A program made the position numbers and the translations under genes. From an uncultured Clostridium sp. (GTDB lineage Bacteria; Bacillota; Clostridia; TANB77; CAG-508): a stretch of DNA of 64,000 nt. Positions 36,155 to 45,801 of this stretch are shown here, piece after piece. The first letter of the stretch is position 1; the number at the start of each line of letters is the position of its first letter. The DNA lies in the NCBI GenBank assembly GCA_947427205.1, contig CANEHB010000009.1, positions 1 through 64,000 on the forward strand. The letters are read 5' to 3'. The notes beneath the pieces were generated by a model. That model had not been told where the DNA came from. It saw only the letters and a list, made by a program, of their open reading frames with translations, and made no database searches.

Positions 36155-37108
36155 TTATTCTGTACTTCTTCTAAAATAAACTCTTTCAGAATTCAAATCT
36201 ACATTTAAAAATATTTCTCCACTTCTACCTTGATTAGCTTCTAATATTGATTTTAAACATAGCATTCTTGTATTTAAATCAGATCCATCTCCTAAATATA
36301 CTGTTTTTCCTTCACCTTCCAAAATTAAAGTAAAATTTTTAGTATCTGAAACATCTATTTTAGTTATTAGCTCATTTAACTGATTTATTTTTGCTTCTTC
36401 ATATATTTTTATTATCATTTCCATCTTTTTTAAGTCTTCTACATCTATTCTATTTCCTGCTTTAATATTGTTTAAATCTGTAAGAAATCCTACTATTATT
36501 GGAACTGGTAATTTCTCATTTGAAATATCTAACATATATCCTTGATTATTAATATAAACATAGCTATCAGCAAACTGAAGCATATATGTAGTTTCTCTTT
36601 CTTCAATATTAATTTGTATTGTATTTGGTAATTTTCTAGATATTTTTACTTCTTCTATATATGCATTTTCTTTTATCTTTTTTATAACTTGCGATTTATT
36701 AAATCTAAACATATTAGTATCTATTTCTAAACCTGATAAGCTTATTATCTTATTTTCTGATAACTTTTCATTACCAGTTATATTAATACTTTTTATATTA
36801 AATAAGCTAGAACTACATAGGAAAATTATCACTCCAATTATTAGTGCTAAAATTATAATTACTTTAAAAATTATTCCTTTATTACTATCTTTAGTATTTA
36901 TCATAGTTCTAGCTTCTTTTTTAGAAGAATTTGAATTTTTCTTGTTTGATACACCTTTATTATTTGATTTTTTATTTATTGTATTTTTATTATCATTATT
37001 CTCTTTAACTGACTTTTTTTGATTTAAACGCTTACTTTTTTTGCGTTTATTTTCTAAATTATTATTCGGTTTACTTTTTACATTTACAATTATTTCATCT
37101 TCTTCCAA
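36155..37108 (-). CDS. ftsQ: Cell division protein FtsQ/DivIB
   Basis: 317 aa. A long Lys/Asn-rich cytoplasmic region (1-75), one transmembrane helix (about 82-102, IIILALIIGVIIFLC) and a POTRA domain (FNIKSINITGNEKLSENKI) followed by the FtsQ beta domain (KLPNTIQINIEER). Part of the FtsQ-FtsL-FtsB divisome subcomplex. It starts 2 bp after the murA stop. Confidence 0.9.
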   Translation of the reverse strand: MEEDEIIVNVKSKPNNNLENKRKKSKRLNQKKSVKENNDNKNTINKKSNNKGVSNKKNSNSSKKEARTMINTKDSNKGIIFKVIIILALIIGVIIFLCSSSLFNIKSINITGNEKLSENKIISLSGLEIDTNMFRFNKSQVIKKIKENAYIEEVKISRKLPNTIQINIEERETTYMLQFADSYVYINNQGYMLDISNEKLPVPIIVGFLTDLNNIKAGNRIDVEDLKKMEMIIKIYEEAKINQLNELITKIDVSDTKNFTLILEGEGKTVYLGDGSDLNTRMLCLKSILEANQGRSGEIFLNVDLNSERVYFRRSTE

Positions 37109-37110
37109 AA

Positions 37111-38368
37111 TTACTCACCTTCTTCTCGGGTAATATCTGCTCCAATACTATTTAGTTTTTTATCAAAATTCTCATATCCTCTTAGTAAATACTCTAATTT
37201 ACTAACTTTAGTTATTCCTTTAGTAGCTAATCCAGCTAAAACAAGTGATGCTCCTCCTCTTAAATCTGTACTTTCGACATTTGCTGGATGTAATCTTTTC
37301 ACACCTTTAATTATCATTGTTTTCCCTTCTATTGTTGCTTTTGCTCCCATTCTTTTTATTTCTTGCATAAACTTAAATCTGTTTTCAAATATATTTTCTG
37401 TAATAATAGAAGTTCCTTTGCATAAAGTAAGTAATGTTGAAAACAGTGGTTGCAAATCTGTTGGAAAACCTGGATATGGCATTGTCTTAATATCAACTGC
37501 CTTAAGCTTTTTATTTGCATTCAAATAAATAGAATTATTATTTGTAATTATTTCACATCCACACTCAGTTAATTTACTTAATATTGGACTTATATGTTCT
37601 GAACAAACATTATTCAATTTTACACTTCCACCTGTTATTGCAGCAGCAATTAAAAAAGTCCCTGCTTCAATTCTATCTGGCATTATTTTATATGAAACTT
37701 GTTTAAGAGATTCTACTCCTTTTACTCTTATAACATTTGTACCTGCGCCATAAACTTTCGCTCCCATTCTATTTAAAAAGTTAGCTAAGTCTATTATTTC
37801 AGGTTCCATTGCACTATTATTTATTGTTATTTCATGATCTCCCAAAACACTTGCTAATATTAAGTTTTCTGTTGCTCCTACACTTGGAAAATCTAGTTCA
37901 ATATTGGTCGAATTTATTTTATCACATTTACACTCTATATATCTACAATTTTCATCTATTTTTATTCCAATTTTTTTAAAATTTTCTAAATGCAAGTCAA
38001 TTGGTCTTGAACCTATATCACATCCGTCCTGGATATGAAAACTTTACATTACCAAATCTGCTAATAATTGCACCTGCAATTATTACTGATGACCTAAGCT
38101 TTCTCATTAAGTCATCTGGTATTGTAGTTTTACACACATCTTTCGAATTAATTATAATTTTGTTTTTATCTTTTTTTATTTTACATCCAAGCTCTTCTAA
38201 TATTTTAAGAGTTGTTCTAACATCTTCTATATCTGGTACATTATACAATTTCGTAGTTTTTCCACTTATAATAGTTGCTGCTAAAATTGGCAAACTTGCA
38301 TTTTTCGATCCTGAAATATCAACTTCACCATGTAGCTTTTTTCCACCTTTAATTATGTAATTATACAT
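37111..38368 (-). CDS. murA: UDP-GlcNAc enolpyruvyl transferase MurA, +1 frameshift at CGG
   Basis: First committed step of peptidoglycan synthesis. The first part (114 aa from ATG 38368, after GAGGAGG) reads MYNYIIKGGKKLHGEVDISGSKNASLPIL and continues to FSYPGRM-stop. Dropping one base (complement of 38026) gives YPG-GCDIGSRPIDLHL and a further 304 residues to 37111; the total of about 418 aa is the normal MurA length. The break lies exactly at the loop with the catalytic Cys (GGC). It may be one of two MurA copies in the genome. Upstream of ftsQ in the division cluster. Recoded gene, pseudogene or assembly error; see the CGG pattern. Confidence 0.87.
38023..38026 (-). other. +1 frameshift site CGGA in murA
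   Basis: Zero frame reads CCA GGA CGG ATG TGA. Dropping the C gives GGA GGA TGT GAT, restoring the active-site loop GGCDIGSRP. Confidence 0.75.
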
Positions 38369-38433
38369 TTTAGTCAACCTCCTCATAATATTTTATGTTA
38401 CATATTATGAGAGTTTTACATAAATAGTTCTAA

Positions 38434-40335
38434 TTACTTTACTACTAATTTATCAATTTTTGAATTTATGTATTTTTTTAATTTTTCCATAAATATTTCT
38501 GGTTTTATTTCCTTTTTAGCTACCATATCTAATCCCTTTTCCCAACTAGCTGTTAATTCTGGATTAAGCATGTCTGGAATAGATTTATTTACTATATCAT
38601 ATATAGCCTCTCCCTTTATTGTTGGTGTTATAATTTGAGTTTTTGGATTTATTTCTATATATTTTATGCGTTCTAATTTTTTTATTATTTCTCCTCTTGT
38701 TGCTGAAGTTCCAATTCCAGCTCCTTTTATTTGTTCTCTAAGTTCTTCATCTTCAATAAGCTTTCCAGCATTTTCCATCGCTAAAACCATACCTCCTGAA
38801 TTATATCTTGAAGGTGGTGACGTTTCAGAATCTTTTGTTTCATAATTTAAAACACTTATTTCTTGACCTTTTTTTAATGCTGATAAAATACTTAAATTAT
38901 CATCTTCTTCATCAGTTTTAATTCTATTTTTTAATACTTCTAAAAATCCTTGCTTTGTACAAACTTTTCCACTACTATTAAAGATTTCTCCCTCAACATC
39001 TACACTTAAATTAACCTTATTATACTCTGCTGGTGGATAAAAAATTGCTATAAATCTTTTTACTATAAGTTTATATACATCTTTTTTTAGCTCAGGAAGT
39101 TTATCATAATTTTCTAATCCTTGCCCAGTAGGAATAATTGCATAGTGATCAGTAATTTTACTATCATTTACATATTTAGTTTTTACCAAATTAGTACTAT
39201 ATTTTTCATTGATCATCTTTGAAATATATCCATTGATTTCTTCATCTTTGAAGTTTTTATACAAACCATTTAAATTTTTACCTATCTCTTTTGCTATAGC
39301 CGTTGATAAAACTCTTGCATCAGTTCTTGGATATGTAACTAATTTTTTCTCATATAACTCTTGAATAATCTCTAAAGTTTCATCAGGTTTTATTTTGAAT
39401 ACTTTTGTACATTCATTTTGAATTTCTGCTAAATTAAAAAGTAGTGGTGCATTTTCTTTTTGTTTAGATTTCTTTAAATCTGATACAACTGCTTTTTTAT
39501 CTTTTAAACTTATTATAAATTTCTTTGCATGTTCCTCTGACTTAAATCCACTATCATTGTATAAAAGATTACTATTAAATAATTTAGAAGTTTCAGATAC
39601 TTTCCATTCTCCTTTAAAGGAAGAACTATCATCACCAAAATTTCCAAGTATTTTATAATATTTTGTTTTAACAAAATTTCTTATTTCTCTTTCTCTTGAA
39701 ACTACCATTCCTAAAACACAAGTCATAACTCTTCCAACAGAAATAGAAACTTTTTCTTCATTAATATCTTTTGCAATTCTTCTTCCAAAAATTATTGAAA
39801 GTAGCCTTGAAAAATTTATTCCTATCAGATAATCTTCTTTTGCTCTAAGATATGCTGAATCTGATAAACTATCATATTTAGACATATCTTCTGCTTCTCT
39901 TATCCCTCTTTGAATTTCGTCTTCTGTTTGTGAATCTATCCAAACTCTTTTCATTTTTGCATTTGGATTCGGATTTGCCATCATAAATACAAGTCTTTGT
40001 ATATATTCTCCTTCACGCCCAGAGTCACCTGCATTATATATTTCTTCGATATCTTCCCTTTGCATTAATTTTTGTATAATATTAAATTGGTTTGCAACTG
40101 CTGGGATTATTTCATACTTCCATTCTTCTGGGATAAATGGAAGTGTATCTAATCTCCAAAACTTTAAATTTTCATCATATGCTTCTGGATAACTCATTGT
40201 TACTAAATGACCCACACACCAAGTTATAATCCAATCTTTATCTTCTATATACCCATTTTTTCTATTCATATTTAATTTCAATGCTTTAGCAAATTCCATC
40301 GCTACTGATGGCTTTTCGGCAATTAATAATTTCAT
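38434..40335 (-). CDS. topB: DNA topoisomerase III
   Basis: Type IA topoisomerase, 633 aa, relaxing or decatenating DNA through a covalent tyrosine. Toprim at the start (KLLIAEKPSVAMEFAKAL, NAGDSGREGEY), active-site Tyr in LVTYPRTDARVLS, and the conserved GIGTSATRGEIIKKL. No C-terminal zinc fingers, consistent with TopB rather than TopA. Start ATG 40335 lies 8 nt after AAGGA; an in-frame ATG 9 bp upstream overlaps it. 40336-40595, upstream, is AT-rich without a gene I can support. Confidence 0.93.
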   Translation of the reverse strand: MKLLIAEKPSVAMEFAKALKLNMNRKNGYIEDKDWIITWCVGHLVTMSYPEAYDENLKFWRLDTLPFIPEEWKYEIIPAVANQFNIIQKLMQREDIEEIYNAGDSGREGEYIQRLVFMMANPNPNAKMKRVWIDSQTEDEIQRGIREAEDMSKYDSLSDSAYLRAKEDYLIGINFSRLLSIIFGRRIAKDINEEKVSISVGRVMTCVLGMVVSREREIRNFVKTKYYKILGNFGDDSSSFKGEWKVSETSKLFNSNLLYNDSGFKSEEHAKKFIISLKDKKAVVSDLKKSKQKENAPLLFNLAEIQNECTKVFKIKPDETLEIIQELYEKKLVTYPRTDARVLSTAIAKEIGKNLNGLYKNFKDEEINGYISKMINEKYSTNLVKTKYVNDSKITDHYAIIPTGQGLENYDKLPELKKDVYKLIVKRFIAIFYPPAEYNKVNLSVDVEGEIFNSSGKVCTKQGFLEVLKNRIKTDEEDDNLSILSALKKGQEISVLNYETKDSETSPPSRYNSGGMVLAMENAGKLIEDEELREQIKGAGIGTSATRGEIIKKLERIKYIEINPKTQIITPTIKGEAIYDIVNKSIPDMLNPELTASWEKGLDMVAKKEIKPEIFMEKLKKYINSKIDKLVVK

Positions 40336-40595
40336 TCGTAACATCCTTTATTCTATAATATTTGTATTATATATTAAGTTTTTATATTTTTCAAATATAT
40401 TTAAACTATTATTATTTTAGATTATATATTTTTTAAATATATTCTTTACTGGTAGACTATGTAAAAAAATAAATTACGATTTTTTGAATTTTAGCTTCGT
40501 AAGTCTATCATGCTTTGCATCAGCTATTTTCTAAAATATATAATTTGAATTTAATAATTAACCTAAAATTTATTTTAGATAATTTTTTATAAATG

Positions 40596-40625
40596 AAAAA
40601 AAGAGTAGCTCTCTTGGCTACTCTT
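40596..40625 (-). terminator. Terminator of the cohesin-domain gene
   Basis: AAGAGTAGC / GCTACTCTT stem (40601-40625) followed on the minus strand by a T-run. Confidence 0.8.
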
Positions 40626-40638
40626 AATCTTCATATAA

Positions 40639-41397
40639 TTATTTTATTTCTTTATTTACTATTTCAAACTTTATATAAAATACAATTGCTAGTACTAATA
40701 TAGCTCCTAATACATACATTACAGTATCTTCAACTCCTGTGTAAGGAATATCTTCTCCTGATGTATTTGTATTTGTGTTTGATGAAACTATACTATTGTT
40801 TGTATTAGTATTAGTATTTGTATTTGAAACATTGTTTGCTGTATTATTAGCTACTGGTAAAGCAATTATACTTCCATTTGATGGTGTATTTGTTGTATTA
40901 GCAGTATTTCCTTCTCCTGCATTACCTACTGTTATTGATGTAGATATATCAGCAGCTGCTATTGTTGTTTCACTGTTTGATGCTACTATATTTGTAAATT
41001 TAATTTCTCCACTTTTACCTGTTACACCACTTTTTGTTTTAAAAGCAATTTGGAAAACTTTTTCTTCTGTTTTTACGAAAGTTTGCTTTGTTAATGTAAT
41101 TTTTCCTGTATCAGATCCATAACTTGGAGTCCAGCTATTTAAACCATCAATACTTGAATCATTTATTGGTTCAAATACTTCCTCATCATATTTTAAATAT
41201 CCACTTAATGAATTTACTCCATTTGTTCCTACATCAAGGTTAGATATTTTAACCTCTATTGTAAACTCTGTTGATTCTGGTACTGCTGTACTACTTGGTG
41301 TCATAGTAGCTGTAAAACTTAATGCACTTACTACAGTGGCATATACAAAAATTAACATCATTGTTATTATAGCAATTTTAAAAACTCTCTTTTTCAT
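40639..41397 (-). CDS. Cohesin-domain surface protein with sorting-like tail
   Basis: 252 aa. A signal peptide (to about residue 26) is followed by a cohesin-like beta domain (30-155: TFTATMTPSSTAVPESTEFTI-like start, YLKYDEEVFEPI, KVFQIAFKT, FTNIVAS). An Asn/Thr linker then leads to IPYTG, a hydrophobic helix (MYVLGAILVLAIVFYI) and a short basic end: an LPxTG-like arrangement for sortase, or simply a membrane anchor. It has the same type of promoter as the dockerin protease 115 bp upstream, suggesting that this protein displays that enzyme. Confidence 0.78.
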   Translation of the reverse strand: MKKRVFKIAIITMMLIFVYATVVSALSFTATMTPSSTAVPESTEFTIEVKISNLDVGTNGVNSLSGYLKYDEEVFEPINDSSIDGLNSWTPSYGSDTGKITLTKQTFVKTEEKVFQIAFKTKSGVTGKSGEIKFTNIVASNSETTIAAADISTSITVGNAGEGNTANTTNTPSNGSIIALPVANNTANNVSNTNTNTNTNNSIVSSNTNTNTSGEDIPYTGVEDTVMYVLGAILVLAIVFYIKFEIVNKEIK

Positions 41398-41417
41398 TTG
41401 AACTCTCCTTTTACTTT

Positions 41418-41446
41418 AGTATAACTTTTCACAATATAAAAATCAA
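41418..41446 (-). promoter_or_regulatory. Promoter of the cohesin-domain gene
   Basis: TTGATT (41441-41446), 17-bp spacer, TATACT (41418-41423); identical boxes to the dockerin protease promoter. Confidence 0.6.
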
Positions 41447-41512
41447 GTGAAAATACGTTTTTTTATATTACATTTTGATAACATAAATAACATAATTGTT
41501 TCAATTTTAAAA

Positions 41513-43708
41513 TTATTTTGAATTATATAAAACTATCATTTGTGATACATCAGTTAAATCAATAATACCATCTAAATTCATGTCTGCTGCTTTTAATGCA
41601 TTACCTGTTAATTGAAATTCCCTATTTTCATTATAATGAAGAATAAGTTTTGATATATCTGTTAATTCAACTATTCCATCTGGTTTTATATCTCCTCTTA
41701 CTATTAATATATATTCTTTTCCATCTGATAATTTTAATTTCATTCCTGTTGTTACTATAAAACTATTATTCGAAACTTCGTTTCCGTCTTCTGTCACAAC
41801 TTTTTTGCTTAAATCTGTTTTTACGTTTTCTAATAATGTACTTATTTTTGTTTCTTGAGGTATATTCATTATGTACTCATTTTCTATTTTATAAACATCT
41901 GATGATAACTCTTTTTTAATATTATCATTATTATTATCATTATTATTGTCATTATTATCATTGTTATCATTATTATCGTTGTTATTGTCATTGTTGTTGT
42001 CATTATTATCATCATCTTCACTTGGATTATTTCCAATATCTGTTCCTGGTGTTAATTCTTTATCTTTAGTAAATGCTTTTATGCAAACGTCAGCTTTATT
42101 CATATCCATATTTCCTATATTTAGATTAGTTAAGTTTATCCATGTTTTTCCACCATCCATTGATATATAACTTCTATTTTCTGAATCAACATCTCCATAT
42201 GCTGTTCCTTCTACATTTGCTTCTACTTGAAAATAAAATTTTCCAGTCTCAGAAGTTTGCTTTATAGATATTGCAAATTCACTTCCACTTAATTTTGTTT
42301 CATCAACTTTAATTCTATGATATCCTGGTGCTAATATTCCATCAGATTCACCTATTTTTACCACATCTTCTGAAGTTAATGATTCTCCTACATAAATTTC
42401 AACTTTTGCATAATCAGCTAATGTTATACCAACACTATCCAAAATTTCATTTTCATTTGTATTATCTCTTGTATATGTTGCTCCATAATATCCTGTGTCT
42501 ATTGATGTAGTTCCTATTTGGAATACACCACCATAGTAATCATGTTGATAAATTCTATCATAGTCAACATCTGAAGTTGATTCAATTCCATACATCTCAT
42601 TTTCTATAAAACTATCTTCATAAGATATATAAATATACCCATTGTCAAAAGATTGTGTTCCATAAGAATTTAAAACAATATATGCTCCATCTGATGATGG
42701 TTTTGCCCCTTCTGCAAAGTTATCTCTTGAATAATTGTCATCCCATCCTACTATTGTGATAGCATGATCCCTTATAATTGTACTATCATTACAATTATAA
42801 GCAGATGATGCAAAAGGTGATGATGGATTACTATAATATTTTGAATAATTACCACCTGTCATTGATGCTATTGCACCTTTTTCTACTAAGTGCTCTTTTA
42901 CTATATTTCTAATGCTTTCTACTTCTTCTTTTGTGCATTTTTCTCCATTTGCATTATAATACGAAACTGAAATTGTATTACCATTTGAATCTTTTTCATA
43001 TCTTTTAGAAATTGTTGGCAATATTGTATAATCTGTTACTATTGTATCTACTTCTTTATCTATCTCACTTAAATTCACTCTTTGTTCATTATTTTCAAAA
43101 GGCATATCACTTTCTAATACTGCACCTTGACCATTAGTTAAATAAGCAAGCCCTGAAATAGGAAGTCCACCCTTTCCAATTTCTCTGCTAAATCCGTTTT
43201 GATTTATTCCATCTAAAAAAGTTTTAGATGTAGCATAATCCATGTGTCTTTCTGAAAAATCTTTCATTTCTGAACTACCACTTAATAACGCAATATTAGT
43301 TTCCATGGCTTTTATTGTAGAAAAAGCCCAACATTCTGTAGTATTTCCTTGATGTTCAACTCTCATATTCATTTTATCAGCTAAATTATATCTTGAATCA
43401 CTAACTGCTGCAGAAACATTCTCTAACTTATTATTCTCACTTCCTAATAATGTATTCAACAAACTTGGAACTGCATTTAATTTGTATTTACTTAAAATGC
43501 TATCTGGAACTTCCGAATAATTAGTTTGTGGCATTAATGTATTTTCTTTTTCTTCTATACTAAGTTCATTCCATCTTTTATATTCTTCTGATAGATTTAC
43601 ATTAAAATCACTTGCAAAAACTTTTCCTGAAAAGATAAAAGAAAATAAAAATGTACTTGCTACAGCTAATGTTTTTATTTTTTCCTTTTGAAATTTAAAT
43701 TTTTTCAT
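41513..43708 (-). CDS. Secreted C1A papain-like protease with dockerin
   Basis: 731 aa. Signal peptide (to about 32), then a C1A peptidase domain with Cys126 (TECWAFSTIKAME), His315 (DHAITIVGWDD) and Asn347 (LNSYGT), all catalytic residues present. A lectin-like beta domain (about 395-545) follows, as in clostridial C1A/BIg-type surface proteases, then an Asp/Asn-only linker. The C-terminus (672-731) is a type I dockerin with two calcium loops (GDIKPDGIVELTDI and ADMNLDGIIDLTDV). Probably docks on the neighbouring cohesin protein. Start ATG with an own promoter; the substrate is unknown. Confidence 0.85.
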   Translation of the reverse strand: MKKFKFQKEKIKTLAVASTFLFSFIFSGKVFASDFNVNLSEEYKRWNELSIEEKENTLMPQTNYSEVPDSILSKYKLNAVPSLLNTLLGSENNKLENVSAAVSDSRYNLADKMNMRVEHQGNTTECWAFSTIKAMETNIALLSGSSEMKDFSERHMDYATSKTFLDGINQNGFSREIGKGGLPISGLAYLTNGQGAVLESDMPFENNEQRVNLSEIDKEVDTIVTDYTILPTISKRYEKDSNGNTISVSYYNANGEKCTKEEVESIRNIVKEHLVEKGAIASMTGGNYSKYYSNPSSPFASSAYNCNDSTIIRDHAITIVGWDDNYSRDNFAEGAKPSSDGAYIVLNSYGTQSFDNGYIYISYEDSFIENEMYGIESTSDVDYDRIYQHDYYGGVFQIGTTSIDTGYYGATYTRDNTNENEILDSVGITLADYAKVEIYVGESLTSEDVVKIGESDGILAPGYHRIKVDETKLSGSEFAISIKQTSETGKFYFQVEANVEGTAYGDVDSENRSYISMDGGKTWINLTNLNIGNMDMNKADVCIKAFTKDKELTPGTDIGNNPSEDDDNNDNNNDNNNDNNDNNDNNDNNNDNNNDNIKKELSSDVYKIENEYIMNIPQETKISTLLENVKTDLSKKVVTEDGNEVSNNSFIVTTGMKLKLSDGKEYILIVRGDIKPDGIVELTDISKLILHYNENREFQLTGNALKAADMNLDGIIDLTDVSQMIVLYNSK
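41917..42018 (-). repeat. Asp/Asn-codon tandem repeats in the protease linker
   Basis: About 100 bp of repeated GAT/GAC and AAT/AAC codons giving a flexible, acidic, possibly calcium-binding linker before the dockerin part. Confidence 0.85.
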
Positions 43709-43743
43709 TAATACACTCTCTTTCTAAATTAAAATCTATAATT

Positions 43744-43772
43744 AGTATAAACTTAAGTAGTTCGAAAATCAA
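43744..43772 (-). promoter_or_regulatory. Promoter of the dockerin protease gene
   Basis: TTGATT (43767-43772), 17-bp spacer, TATACT (43744-43749). The rest of 43709-43984 is AT-rich leader of the two divergent genes; TATAAT at 43948-43953 probably serves the + gene. Confidence 0.6.
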
Positions 43773-43984
43773 CCTTTATTCTAGTGTTTTCAAGCACTTG
43801 ATAAGTTTTTTGTTAAAATTATAACTACGGAAAATAAGGCTTTATAAAATCTAATTTTTATATATTAAATTTTAGTAACACCTAGTTTGTAACTAAATTG
43901 TAATATTTTCTTAATCGTCCTGATATGTATATTTGTTTTTTTTGTTGTATAATATACTTATACTAAAGATTCAAGGAGTTTTAG

Positions 43985-45121
43985 ATGAGCATAAATTCTA
44001 CCTTAAAAAAAGAAGGAATTAAAGTAATAGGTCAATTAAATACATTGGAAATAAATAAAATTGCTTCAAATATTTCTGAAATAATATCTAAAGCTTTTCC
44101 AGAACATAATATAAATCAAAGTGATTTATTTATTTCAATTGCTAGGCTTAATATGTATATAGCAGAAATGCCAAATGATGCAATGGCTAAATATTTTTAT
44201 AAAAATAATTCAATATATTTTAGTAAAAATATGAACTTAGATGATATAAATTCTTTAGCTGTTCATGAATGTATACATTTTATTCAAGCTTTAACAAATA
44301 GAAATGGAAAGTTATTACGCCTTGGACTTTATAATTTACAAGGTACTAATAATAATGGTATGGCTTTAAATGAAGCAGCTGTTCAGCATATGGCTGCGAT
44401 AGCAACCAATTCAAATTTAGATACAGTTAAATACTACAATATGGAGCTATCTACTGAAAGCCCGGACTTTTATCCATTACAAACAGCATTATTGAATCAA
44501 ATGATGTATTTTACTGGTACATATTCTTTATATCATAGTACTCTTTATAGCAATGATGTATTTAAAAATACATTTATTGCAAAATCTAGTAGCAAAACTT
44601 ATAGTAAAATCGAAAAAAACTTTGATTTAATATTTGAATATGAATCAAAACTTGCAGAAGAGACTTATAAACTATCAGTTTCATCTGAAGAAATAAAGAA
44701 CTTACATAAAATAAAAAAAATTAATTCAAGAATAGATGATTTAAAAGCTATAATATTTGAAAAAACATTAGAAACACAAAATCTAATAGTTATAAATTGT
44801 TTTAATCATGAATTAAGCTCTATTAAAACACTAGAAGATGTAAAAAACTTTCAATATAATTTATATAATTTTAAACATGTTTTAATATCAACAAACAATT
44901 ACAATTTCTTTAATGATTTTTATATAGATATGATGAATAAATTAGAAGAAAGAAAAGAATTTATTTTAAAGTATGGAAATATATTAACACTTGATTCTTT
45001 AACAAACGAACTTTCAACTATAGAATCAAATTCATTCGGATTTCAATTTTTCAAAAATTTATTCAGTAAATTAAAATTATTATTTGAAGAAACAGTAAGA
45101 GAAAAAGAAGTAGATAAGTAA
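43985..45121 (+). CDS. Unknown protein with HExxH motif, 378 aa
   Basis: No named family recognised; no signal peptide. It shows a zinc-peptidase-like site AVHECIHFIQ (His94, Glu95, His98) and a possible third ligand Glu130 in ALNEAAVQHMA, the spacing of Glu-zincins. The residues before it (NNSIYFSKNMNL) resemble those before HETIH in the protein at 21815-23497. The C-terminal half is helical and charged. ATG follows AAGGAG; the gene ends at a strong terminator shared with the convergent UDG gene. Function is unknown; peptidase activity is inferred only from the motif. Confidence 0.6.
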   Translation: MSINSTLKKEGIKVIGQLNTLEINKIASNISEIISKAFPEHNINQSDLFISIARLNMYIAEMPNDAMAKYFYKNNSIYFSKNMNLDDINSLAVHECIHFIQALTNRNGKLLRLGLYNLQGTNNNGMALNEAAVQHMAAIATNSNLDTVKYYNMELSTESPDFYPLQTALLNQMMYFTGTYSLYHSTLYSNDVFKNTFIAKSSSKTYSKIEKNFDLIFEYESKLAEETYKLSVSSEEIKNLHKIKKINSRIDDLKAIIFEKTLETQNLIVINCFNHELSSIKTLEDVKNFQYNLYNFKHVLISTNNYNFFNDFYIDMMNKLEERKEFILKYGNILTLDSLTNELSTIESNSFGFQFFKNLFSKLKLLFEETVREKEVDK

Positions 45122-45149
45122 AGAACCTAGAAAACTAGGTTCTCTTTTT
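45122..45149 (+). terminator. Terminator between HExxH gene and UDG gene
   Basis: AGAACCTAG / CTAGGTTCT stem (45122-45143) followed by CTTTTTC; overlaps the UDG stop codon. Confidence 0.8.
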
Positions 45150-45693
45150 CTGCTTCTTTTTTTACTAATTCTAAATCATTCCAAAAATCAATTTTTTTGC
45201 TCTCATCTCTAAGTAAAGCTGCTGGATGAAAAGTTGGCATATACTTTATTCCTTTTTTTTCAATCCACTTTCCTCTGCTAGCTGTAATTCCATACTCTTC
45301 ACCTAATATATTCTTTAAAGCTGTATTTCCTAATAATACAACTATTTTAGGTTGTACAACTACTACTTGATTTCTTAAATAATCTAGGCAAGCAATAGCT
45401 TCCTCTTTTAATGGTGTTCTATTGTTTGGTGGTCTACATTTCACAATATTTGCAATATATATTTTTTCTCTTGAAATTCCAAGTCCAATAAAAGCCTGAT
45501 TCATTAATTTTCCAGCTTTTCCTACAAAAGGCACACCTTCTCTGTCTTCATCTGCACCAGGTCCTTCTCCTATAAACATAATCTTAGCATTTTCATCTCC
45601 ATCTGCAAATACTGTATTTGTTCTTCCTTTGCATAAATTACACTTATTACAAGTTTTTACTATTTCTTTTAACTCATTTAAATCTTCATACAT
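45127..45693 (-). CDS. Uracil-DNA glycosylase, family 4 (Fe-S)
   Basis: Removes uracil from DNA, starting base-excision repair; 188 aa. Motif 1 is GEGPGADED (43-51) and motif 2 HPAALLR near 157. Cys15, Cys18, Cys86 and Cys102 fit the 4Fe-4S ligands of family 4 enzymes (CNKCNLC and VKCRPPNN are typical). A thermophile-like UDGa is common in clostridia. No obvious operon partner; the 108 bp upstream are AT-rich. Confidence 0.9.
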   Translation of the reverse strand: MYEDLNELKEIVKTCNKCNLCKGRTNTVFADGDENAKIMFIGEGPGADEDREGVPFVGKAGKLMNQAFIGLGISREKIYIANIVKCRPPNNRTPLKEEAIACLDYLRNQVVVVQPKIVVLLGNTALKNILGEEYGITASRGKWIEKKGIKYMPTFHPAALLRDESKKIDFWNDLELVKKEAEKENLVF

Positions 45694-45801
45694 ATAATAT
45701 CCCCTTAAATCACATACCTTATATTTTTTACTAATCTAAATAAATTTGTGTATTATATAACTATTTTCTAATATAAATTTGTATCTAATATTTTTTTAAT
45801 T

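Noticed and set aside
41917..42018. Possible satellite or CRISPR-like repeat
   Set aside because: Asp/Asn codon runs inside a protease linker.
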